Part shown: piece by piece, positions 55,661-64,000 of the stretch
Layout: each line of letters begins with the position of its first letter
Numbering within the stretch: the first letter of the stretch is position 1
Source of the DNA: Rhizophagus clarus
Lineage: Eukaryota; Glomeromycota; Glomeromycetes; Glomerales; Glomeraceae
Assembly (NCBI GenBank): GCA_015698045.1
Contig: BLAL01000049.1
Coordinates: forward strand, 372,001 to 436,000
Reading direction: 5' to 3'
DNA: 64,000 bases
The notes under the pieces: generated by a model
The model's input: only the letters and a program-made list of their open reading frames with translations
Told to the model about the DNA's origin: nothing
The model's database searches: none
Position numbers and translations under genes: made by a program

Positions 55661-55894
55661 GACATGACCACCGACTGTTATGATTTTCATAATTTTTTAT
55701 AATGTTTAAATTTAATTTTTTTAATAACCAGTGATCCAATCTTCAAGATTTTTGGAATCTAAGCTAATTATTACTCAAGGAATTGAATTTTGGCATTTAT
55801 TTTGCTGTATCTGCTTTAATGAAAAAGTTGAAATTTTACTTTTTTACAAATTAAACGATTTTTATAAAATTATACTATTAATTAAATAAATAAA

Positions 55895-56044
55895 GACTAT
55901 TTCTATTTGTACACTAGTGTTAGGGACAATAAATTTCTGCTTTAAGCAGAAAATCACAGAATTATCCAAATGATAACTCAAAGCAGATACCAAATAAAAT
56001 AATCGCAGATTATAGCAGATTTTAGGAAATAGATTGTATTACAT
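55895..56044. other. Short interval, possible hAT left end
   Basis: ACTAGTGTTAGGGACAATAA (~55914) resembles hAT terminal sequences and may be the left end of the element whose transposase lies at 56775. The matching right end was not found. Confidence 0.3.
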
Positions 56045-56657
56045 TGTTGAAGTTAAAAATTGATCATAATAGTTATAATAATCGTAATAATCATAATAGT
56101 CACAATAGTTATAATAGTCATAATAGTTGTAATAGTTAGGACGATCATGATAGTTGTAATAATCATAATAATCATGATGATCATAATAATATGATCAATC
56201 TGATTAATATGATTAATATAATTTATTATATTTATTTGATTTATTTTATTTATTATATTTATATTATATATTTTATTTATTATATTTATTTTATTTTTGT
56301 TATTAATATTTTATTATATATAATGATTGAATAAGTTGTAGGTAAAGTAGAGTCGTAGTAGTTGGTTATTTAACTTTTATCTTTGTATTTTATTTTTTTA
56401 GTTATTACTAAGATTTTATCTGCAACAAAAGATAATTTCTTTGGGTTATTCTTGCCAACAAAAGAATCAATCCATTAACTAAAGTTATAACGTATTTCTT
56501 TATTTTTTAATAAACTTTATTACTCTTATCTTATTTTATTATAAACGTTTGCCTTCAGAATTTATCATATCACGTGTTAAAGTTCTTACCAGAGTTAAAC
56601 TCCTGTTATTTTGGGTATCGTGTAAAGTTTCAGTCCTTTACATTTGCCAAGATAACA
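56045..56657 (-). mobile_element. Solo LTR, copy 2 (inverted)
   Basis: The reverse complement of this segment matches 653-1270 along its whole length (TGTTATCTTGGCAAA at one end, CTTCAACA at the other). It is flanked by the 4-bp duplication ACAT (56041-56044 and 56658-56661). Opposite orientation to copy 1, 55 kb away. Confidence 0.8.
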
Positions 56658-56774
56658 ACATATATTGTCCAATCAAATCTATTAATTAAATCTATTTTTA
56701 ATCTTTTTTTTGAAGTATTTTTTTTTAAAAATCGTAACTAGTTAAAAAATAGTTAAAAAGTAACTGTATATACT

Positions 56775-58003
56775 TGCGCAGCTGAGCATCCTGGCTATTT
56801 TAGAATTGTCAATGACGGTATTTTGCTTTGTATATATTGCAATTATGCTATTAAATGGAAAAAAATCAACTGTTGATGACCATGTTCGTGGTCCTGTTTA
56901 TTCCGCAAAAAAGGAAGTATATAAAAGAAAAAGGAATGGAAAAACACAACAACAAATGACAATAACTTCAACAATCTCTATTTCTGATAGTAAAAAAGAA
57001 TTAATTGAAGATTTAATTTAAGCTTTTACTACTACTAATATATCTTTGGAAAAAGTAAATTCTCTATTCCTTTTTTTCAAAAACATGTAAAACAAGAAGA
57101 TTTCATTCTCCAAATACCTACGTTACGTCAAATGCACTTACTTCAAATCTTTGAAAACTATCTTACACAACTTAAACTTTTATTTGAAAATAAACCAGTA
57201 GCAATTACCATGGATGAAACTACAGATGATTGTACTTGTAGTGTAGTGAATACTCTTTTTCACTTTCGCACAAATACCAAATTAGTCTCAGTAGATTTTT
57301 TAATTCAAGTTAATAATTCAACAATGGGCTCAACTCTTCTTACAATTCTGACAAAATACAATATTCTTTTTTTTCTTCCACGTTTATTTATTTCAGATTC
57401 AGCTACTTATATGAAGAAATGTTTTTGTGAAGTGTTAAAACCTGTTATGCCACAACTGATTCATGCCCCTTGCTGTGCACACATATTGAACCTAATCGGA
57501 TAAGTAAAGTATTTTGTTATAAATTTAATTATCTCAAAATAATTTTATATAATATTTAAATTTGTAATGAAACATGGCAAAAATTTAATCCATTTGCCAT
57601 TTTAAAAGAATTCTTGGCTAAGGTAAAAGAATACTTTGTTTGTAGTCCAGCAAGAAGAAGTAGATATTTAACACATTTACGTAATTATGGTATATCTTCT
57701 CCTTGTAAAATTCCTTTTCTCACGTCTACACGTTGGAATTCGTGGTTCAGAATGGTTGAATATTCAAAAACACATATACTCTATTGGAATTCCTTTTTTC
57801 AGGATGAAGTAACCAATGATTCAACAAATGAAACACTTAAAAATATTTTAAATACTCTTTCTGATCCTTTTAAATTTGGTACTATTTCAGTTTATATTCA
57901 TTTTATTTCTATATATGCAAAACAATTCGTACAAGATACTGATTTTTTTCAGAAACAAAATAAGCCTACTTTGCTGAAACTTGAAGTTTACAATCGATAT
58001 TGA
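56775..58003 (+). pseudogene. hAT-family transposase, partial
   Basis: A BED-type N-terminus begins near 56776 (AAEHPGYFRIVNDGI then CIYC) and continues, after a 1-nt change in an A run near 56862, with STVDDHV and a basic stretch. The RNase H-like core shows ITMDETTDDCT (first Asp ~57213), LFISDSATYMKKC (second Asp ~57397) and the hAT-typical HAPCCAHILNLI (57463-57500). After ~100 bp it resumes with KVKEYFVCSPARRSRYLTHL and STRWNSWFRMVEY (57620-57765). The C-terminal dimerisation region is missing: the frame ends at 58003, where satellite DNA begins. Stops include TAA ~57019 and TAA ~57501. Confidence 0.8.
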
Positions 58004-58135
58004 ATAAATATCATAATGATGTCATTACAATATCATTACGATATTTTAACAAAAAATCAAATCGATGTCGTTAAATTAGTCTTAACTATGTTTATTCGAT
58101 ATTGATTGGTTCAATATCTCTGTGATCACTATACG

Positions 58136-58560
58136 ACATTTATTTGATATCGTAACTATATCGTAGCAATAACGTATTAACATCGAATTAATATTGCCAA
58201 AGTATTATAACATTTATTCGATATCGTAACTATATCATAGCAATAACGTATTAACATCGAATTAGCATTGCAAAAGTATTATAACATTTATTTGATATCG
58301 TAACTATATCGTAAAGATAACATATTAACATTGAATTAACATTGCAAAGTATTATAACATTTATTTGATATCGTAACTATATCGTAGCGATATCATATTA
58401 ACATCAAATTAATATTACGAAAATGTTTTTATATTTACTCGACATCATAACTATATCATAGAAATATCATATTAATATTGAATTAACATCGCTAAAGTAT
58501 TATAACATTTATTTGATATCATAACTACATCATAGTAATTTCATAAATTACATCATAAAA
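58136..58560. repeat. Six tandem copies of a 73-74-bp unit
   Basis: Units start at 58136, 58210, 58284, 58357, ~58430 and 58504 with ACATTTATT(T/C)GATATCGTAAC, then TATATCGTAGCAATAACGTA and TTAACATCGAATTA. The spacing is very regular while the sequence has drifted. Confidence 0.8.
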
Positions 58561-58574
58561 AATGATATTATATT

Positions 58575-58690
58575 TATTACATTATAATAATAATTTACAT
58601 TAATAATAATAATTTACATTAATAATAATAATTTACATTAATAATAATAATTTACATTAATAATAATAATTTACATTAATAATAATAATA
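58575..58690. repeat. Microsatellite, 19-bp unit
   Basis: Five to six copies of AATAATAATAATTTACATT, nearly perfect. Confidence 0.85.
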
Positions 58691-59291
58691 AGAAAATAAA
58701 GAAGAAAATAAAGGTGTCCGATCAATATTAGGTACCGATTCCTAGCAGATCCTTACGCAGTACTCTAGGGTTTTAGTTTTAGTAGCTTTAGTTTTGGTTT
58801 TGGTTTTAGTTTTGGTTTAGTTTTGGTTTTAGTTTTAGTTTTCTCCCTAGAGTTTCTGATCACGCTTTCACCATACAGGTTTACTAACGTCTACTAAGGC
58901 GCATACCTAACAGAACAACAACACCTGAGAAGTGAAGTAATATTCAATGTGGATAGAGTGGATAGGTCAGATATGATAAATAATGAAAATAAAATATAAA
59001 TGAAACAAAGGCAAAAAGAAAAAAGGAGACAAGATCAAAAAGAAATGATAAAGAATATTGATGGAAAAAGATGAAACGAAAAGAAAGGGAGACGAAGAAA
59101 GAGAAATAAAAGGAAAAAGAAACAAAAACCAAAGGGAGAACGAAAGGGGGGTCACATTTTCCTTTTTCTTTTTTTTCTTTTCATGTGATGAGTGAATACA
59201 TCTTATTCCTTTTATTCTATACATAAGTAGGATCCAATCACTAAGGGTAAATTTAAAAAAATAAAAATATAAAAAAAACAATTATGATTAA
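58691..59291. other. Low-complexity interval, no gene
   Basis: Includes a (TTTT(G/A)G)n-like tract at 58770-58845 and a purine-rich plus strand (GAAA/AAAGG) at 58975-59140 that produces spurious Phe/Ser frames on the minus strand. Confidence 0.5.
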
Positions 59292-59308
59292 TATAATATA
59301 CTCTTTAT

Positions 59309-61249
59309 TTTTTTTTCTTTTAAAGGCGTTAGAAGCGCGAACATCTTTATTGTAAAAAGTTAAGTAAACAAATGCTACCACTAAGTACACAGGAGTAAGC
59401 TTCTAGGGTCCATACACCCCAGTTCAACCATATCGCCTATAAAACCAGGGCACTGAGTGATGCTAGCTAATCTAGACATCCTAAAGGAAAAAATAGGTAG
59501 AAAAAAGAAAATATTCTAAAAACTAAAGAGGAAATATAATATACTCTTAGACCTAAAGTATTACTACCCTAGTCTACTGCCTAACGAGTGATTTCAGAGT
59601 TTCCATGATTGTTGCTATATCTGCCGCTAGCTTCTTCTTGGAAATCCGAGGTTTCTTCGGCGATGCTTTCTTAGTTGTGTCCAAAGAGCGTTTAGAGATC
59701 TTTAACGGATCGTCTTCAGTTTTCTTTACTTGTTTGGAACCTTTACAGGTGCCAATTGGAATACGATTCGAACCTGTGCCCACGGTATTGGACTTGGGGG
59801 ACGAGTTCTGTGAATTGTTAGTAGTGGACCGCTTACTTGGTTTGATCTTGTTTGTCTTATTATAAGCTGTCTTGTTGTTTGACGGACCAAGGTGACGGGA
59901 CCATTTTAATTGTGCGCCATTCCAAATCATAGGTTTATCAATACAGTCTTTCATGTTGTCCCAAGTTGATAGATAACCTATGATTTTCCTGGATCCATCC
60001 GGTAATTTTACATGCGTATATCACGTTGTATTAGGGAGCTAATGTTCTCTTTGAGGGCCAGCGTAGTTGTATTCATGTCATCAGGTGGTTGTTCAATCAC
60101 AACTTGGTATCGCTCCCTTTCTTTCCGTTCCTTGAGCGACCATGACGCTGGAAACCATCGCACAGGCAGTGCATTAAGCGGAGCCATCCAACTCTTATTC
60201 GTATCATATTCCAAGAAGAGCTCATTCATCTCAAATTTACAACGTACGGTCTTATATTTCTTTTGCCGTTTGACTTGTATAGAGATGATTCTACCCCATG
60301 ATGATAAGTGTTGCAGGATGTCAATATTGCTCCATTTTGCGGGGATGTCATATATAAGGATATCTCAAACGGCCGTCGACGCTGGCGACGGAAGAAATCC
60401 TGTGACAATGTAGTTTGCTTCATCTTCACCATAAATATCCGTTTGTTTGTCAGTTTTTCCAAGGGTTTTGCCTTTCTCTGGAGTACTGGACTGTATAGGT
60501 GGAGATTCCTCTAACACGGGGGGGTTCGATGATGAAGAAGAGGGGATTGGTTTGGTCACCTGATCGGCTTCGTGTGATTGGTCCTGGCGGGATTTCTTCT
60601 TTTTCCTTTTCTTCTTGTCTTTTTTCGTGGAACTATCCGTATTAGGTTTATCTATTTTGTTGATGTGCAACTGAGGTGCTGGTTGGTCCTCCTCTGTGAA
60701 AGAAATATCCATTTCCTCCTCAGGGGCTTCGGGTGTAACAACTGATTTGGATTTATCAGCTGCTGTGAAACTACTTGATATGGTAAGCGGTGGCGTTAAT
60801 TCGGTATCACTTGTGTCCGAGTCATCTGACCTCTCTCTATCGCCTTGGGAAGCTTAAATAATCTTGTAGGCGCGCCGTAAAATATGACGGCTCAAAGCCT
60901 CTATGAAGCCAAACATCTCTAGAGAGTAAGCTTTTACTACTCCGCCGTTCTTATCTTGTTTTTCCTTGAGTGAAGACCAGTCGTGGTCTGGGAGACGTTT
61001 GAGGATATATTTTTTGAAGTACTTTTCATTAGACGTATTCTGTATTAACTTCGGCAATATTTTCACTACGTCATCGTAAAAAACTTCGTAAACTGCTTCG
61101 TCTACTGCCAACTCTAAGTCGAGCTTGTTAACATAATAGTATTTAGCATCGTCAGACATGTTGTTTTCCTTTGACAGCCTTGGAAAAATAAAAAATAAAA
61201 AATTTTTTATCGCAGAAAATTTGGTCCAGGTGATCGTCGGAAAGAGTTG
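59309..61249 (-). mobile_element. ORF1-only poly-A retroposon 3
   Basis: TATAATATACTCTTTAT is duplicated exactly at 59292-59308 and 61250-61266 (17 bp). The insert is on the minus strand: its A-rich tail is the T run from 59309, with AATAAAG just inside (read on the minus strand, near 59350). At 1,941 bp and with one ORF1 gene, it matches retroposons 1 and 2 in size and layout and is the least decayed. Confidence 0.85.
59574..61159 (-). pseudogene. ORF1 protein of retroposon 3
   Basis: ATG 61159 (MSDDAKYYYVNKLDLEL...), ~525 codons. The N-terminal domain is helical (residues 1-100). A Ser/Glu linker follows, then a Lys block (STKKDKKKRKKKKSRQDQ) and an RRM-like domain: DILIYDIPAKW strand, LQHLSSWG helix, RIISIQVKRQKKYKTVRCKF strands, then WMAPLNALPVRWFPASW. 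After these come KLPDGSRKIIGYLSTWDNMK and a basic Ser/Lys/Pro tail ending ETLKSLVRQ. Lesions: TAA at 60854, TGA at 60365 and one frameshift near 60005. The RRM-plus-basic-tail plan resembles LINE ORF1 RNA-binding proteins. Confidence 0.7.
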
Positions 61250-61266
61250 TATAATATACTCTTTAT

Positions 61267-62771
61267 AAAATATATTTAAATTTTAAATTTAATACATAAT
61301 CTTGGGATAATGGTTAAAGCAGGTAATCTCTGGGATTTTGAGAAAAAATAAAAATGATAATATTTTTAACGTTAGCTCTTTAAATTTTGAAAGTGTTAAT
61401 TCTTAAAACATAATATTATAAAAAAAAAAATGCTGGCTTCTACGACTGACGCCACCCCGGACAAAGTAATTGGCGGCAGAAAATGTCATAAAATATCCAG
61501 CCCTATTTCACAACATTTTCCTCTGGGCTAAGCAAATATTACAAAAGAAAGCTTCAAATATATTCAGCAATTTGAACATAGCATTTGAGAATACATTCTA
61601 ACTCCCTTAAGTAATACCACAGTCTAACAAAGAAAGACTCAAACTACACCCTATTGTAAAGAAAATACATAACCAATCCCTCCTACAGAACCAGTAGACT
61701 TTACGAATATGGTAGAGTCCAAAAAAAATATGAAAAATATGTGTATATCCCATTTTCATACCTGCTTAATGGCTTCACTATTTATTTAAAAGTAGTTTTT
61801 TTGTCTTATACGTTTTTTGGCAAACGGTCTTCGTGTTGGCGACTATATCGAATATATAAACTAAAATGCCAAAGTACTGTTAATATTGTAAAAGATAAGT
61901 AAAGTATATTTGGATAAAAGCGAGAAGAAGAAAATACCGTAAAGTGTTAAAATATAAGACAAATATAATATTTTTAAGAAGAGAGAAGTGTATTTTTGAA
62001 AAATAAACAAAAAAAAAATCGCGCATTAATAAACCGAATTTTAGCTATTTTTAGATATCACATGCATGTAATCAAAGCGATTTTTATTACATCATGCATA
62101 AGGATCAATGTAATTTTATTGGTTAATTTTAACCAAAATTTTAGTCATTTCTTCATTACACAAAATATTTGCTATGTCTATTGGTGAAAACAAGACCACA
62201 GAAGACATTTATAAATTTTTAAAAAAGAATGAAATTTCAGTTGTTATTTTAATGATTTAAAGATTATTTACGTTAACGCTAAAATAAGAAATTATAAAAT
62301 CAACAATTTCTCTAATAATAATTAAATTACTATGCTATCTTAGTAATAAACTTGATTATTAGTTATTTATTAAAATTTTTTAATCCAAGAGCAAAAATGA
62401 ATATATATAAATCAACCTTGTCATTTCCTTCAGCGAGACCTATTAAGTGTTCAAAAAGTCTGATTGGGTTTTCGCGTGCGAGTTATCAAATGATTAGGTA
62501 ATACAAACTTATTTAGGATGTGATACATGATTTCCTTTATTTGCGGGATCAGTTGATTATATTGAAACACTTTTCGCACTTATTAGCATTTATATTATCA
62601 ATTAAAAGTATCAACTTATATTTGAAGATAAGAAATTTATTATAAGTTTATTTATAATTTTGATTTTTTCATAGATAGATTGCTATTTGATAATTAATTA
62701 ATTGGTTAGGATTCGTCAGGTACTTTAATAAAGAATTATATATAATTTGATAATAGACTTTAATAACAAAC
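61267..62771. other. AT-rich intergenic region, no gene supported
   Basis: Short frames (for example 61996-62187) lack support. A small inverted pair around 62060-62100 (CATGCATGTAATC...GATTTTTATTACATCATGCAT) may be a degraded palindrome. Confidence 0.4.
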
Positions 62772-63303
62772 CTAATTCCTTTTCTTTCTCAATCCAATAC
62801 GTCTTGTTAGCTCTTGATTCATTTCCAAAGCCCTGATTCTGACATCCTTTTGATTTATATTTAATATTGCTTCGTTCCTTTCAAAAAAAGCTGAACTTTT
62901 TCCTCTTCCAAGGCTTTTACCTTCTCTTCTAGTTGATTGATTCTTTTCTCAAGAGCCTCAACATAACCTGCAGAGGGAAAGGATTAATGAGGAATAGCAG
63001 AAAGTGGGGTCAGTTATGATCAACTCACCCAGCAGGAGAGTCACGTTAAAGCAAAGGCTAGGCACCCGACAGTCCAACAATTCAGGTACTTTACAGGACC
63101 ATTAAGAACATCAACCTGAGAAGCGAGTTCACAATAGCCATTTTAGAAGCTTAAACTCAGGCCAGACTATGTACGGAAAGTCGTGGTATTCACCCACCTA
63201 TTTCATAAATTCCTTTTCGCTTCTTCTTCAATATTTTTGTTCTGAAACGATGTACCAATTTTGCCTTTGTGGCCTGTGATTTGTGAGGCTTGTGATGGCT
63301 CAT
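62772..63303 (-). CDS. bZIP-like protein gene, two exons seen, one homopolymer frameshift
   Basis: ATG 63303 (MSHHKPHKSQATKAK...). Exon 63198-63303, GTGGGT...CTGCAG intron, exon 62772-62967. The spliced product has a basic region RFRTKILKKKRKGIYEIG, then the leucine-zipper-like heptads VEALEKRINQLEEKVKALEE, then a second helix (IRALEMNQELTRRIGLRKK) to a TAG at 62772-62774. The continuation needs one T fewer in the seven-nt run at 62883-62889 (A on the plus strand); otherwise it stops early. Either a consensus error or a real lesion. Probably a nuclear DNA-binding protein. An upstream exon with donor GTAAGT may exist at 63955-64000 (Asn-rich frame), so the gene may be partial. Confidence 0.55.
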
Positions 63304-64000
63304 ATTTCTGTATAAAATATATTAAAGAAGATAAATAATTGTAGTCGATACTTCAGAAAATAAATCATGACTCATAATCTCTGCATGCAGAGAAATGCAA
63401 ACCTATAAGAGAGGAGAGGAAAAGTGGAAACAGTTTTAAGAAAAGGAGGAATATTTATATGAAACAGGCCTGATACGTCAACATGAAGAAAGGAACCTTT
63501 TATGAATCCATTTCACGAAGATATAAAATATATTTGACTAAACGATTATACCAGGAAAAGCTTTTTCTTTCATCATAGGAATGGAAAACATACTAAATTG
63601 GAAATTTTAAATGTGCTAGAGAAAATCGATGATAGAAAATGACGTAATTTAATGTGTAGAATTCAATAATGTTTAAGGGATAAGTTCACTGAGTTGGTCA
63701 CACAAGTACAATTAAATTCTCATCACTTTAAAATTTTATTAATAACGAATTAACAAAGAAAACTTTATTTGTTAAATGTTGGCTTTATTGTATCAATTAT
63801 TAAGGTTTTGCATTATTTTTGTATCAAATTATTAAGTTTAGCATTATTTGATTATCGTATCAAACTATTAACAGTTAAGGTTTAGCATCAAATAAAAGAA
63901 AAAATTTTTAGAAAAATTTCATAGGTGAAAAAAGGAAAAAAATTTTGTACTTACCATTATCGATAGTATCATTATTATCCACGGTATTCTGGCTATTGTT
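63304..64000. other. Upstream region or intron of the bZIP-like gene
   Basis: No independent gene. CTTACC at 63950-63955 read on the minus strand is a good GTAAGT donor following a frame NNSQNTVDNNDTIDN, and TACAG precedes the ATG by 4 nt. However, the reading phases do not join cleanly, so a 5' exon is only possible. Confidence 0.35.

Larger units (their letters stand above)
50895..55894 (+). mobile_element. DNA transposon with ~240-bp inverted repeats and a homeodomain-like transposase
   Basis: 50895-51150 is inverted at 55661-55894 (for example GTCGGTGGTCATGTCAG on the left, CTGACATGACCACCGAC on the right; GCAAAATAAATGCCAAAATT and its inverse). The element encloses one three-exon gene on the plus strand. 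No target duplication was identified; the right end may be truncated. The superfamily is not recognised. Confidence 0.7.

Noticed and set aside
3307..58003. Reassigned stop codons (TGA/TAA/TAG read as sense) as an explanation for the many in-frame stops
   Set aside because: All three stop codons occur at Arg, Gln and Trp positions, and intact genes such as the integrase end at ordinary stops; directional mutation explains the pattern better.
58770..58845. TTTTGG/TTTTAG tract as an interstitial telomere
   Set aside because: The unit is irregular and not TTAGGG; better explained as low-complexity sequence.

Overview
The window looks like part of the nuclear genome of an arbuscular mycorrhizal fungus (Glomeromycotina, Rhizophagus-like). 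This is inferred from the strong AT-richness, short GT-AG introns with T-rich ends, and the repertoire of mobile elements: a Plavaka-type CACTA transposase, a Polinton-like DNA-polymerase element, hAT and Gypsy remnants, and poly-A retroposons. There is no rRNA, and I recognised no tRNA. Only two host-gene candidates were found: a 38-residue membrane microprotein at 33786-33902, and a bZIP-like gene that may run off the right edge at 62772-63303. Almost everything else is mobile DNA, much of it nested.

Layout. 1-2300: AT-rich repeats, with a solo LTR (653-1270) sitting inside a palindromic dimer array. 2300-3927 and 25126-26306: two halves of a Gypsy retrotransposon. They are separated by a 21.2-kb block (3920-25125) bounded by 17-bp inverted repeats. 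That block holds two decayed copies of an unassigned DDE-type transposon (copy A 4104-8533; copy B 8667-22030). Copy B is split by an ORF1-only retroposon (9240-18117, 16-bp target duplication), which is itself split by a Plavaka element (9540-16437). A T-rich array of intron-like units follows (22.9-24.75 kb). 26322-28303: a second, complete ORF1-only retroposon. 28515-29641: a 5'-truncated LINE on the minus strand. 29867-30243: a hAT-type MITE. 32-36 kb: the least repetitive and most GC-rich stretch, with the microprotein gene and three tandem copies of a 455-bp unit that can fold into a covarying stem.

37736-49410 is an 11.7-kb element with ~1.08-kb terminal inverted repeats and a perfect 5-bp target duplication. 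It carries a DDE integrase and a Polinton-type family B DNA polymerase (as a pseudogene). In place of the expected capsid, ATPase and cysteine-protease genes it has a Gag-like frame with a CCHC zinc knuckle, joined by a possible -1 frameshift site to a retropepsin-like aspartic protease. Each terminal repeat carries an intact Cys-rich 80-residue gene. This is the strongest candidate for an undescribed system in the window.

50895-55894: a nearly intact three-exon transposase gene with a Cys-rich N-terminus and a homeodomain-like C-terminus, between ~240-bp inverted repeats. 56045-56657: a second solo LTR of the first family, in opposite orientation. 56775-58003: a hAT transposase pseudogene. 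59309-61249: a third ORF1-only retroposon, on the minus strand, with a 17-bp target duplication.

Across unrelated elements, nonsense codons fall where Arg (CGA), Gln (CAA/CAG) or Trp (TGG) codons are expected, and several catalytic or zinc-binding residues are replaced by single C-to-T or G-to-A changes. This suggests genome-wide cytosine-deamination decay, whether RIP-like or by ageing of methylated cytosines. All family assignments rest on motifs read by eye.
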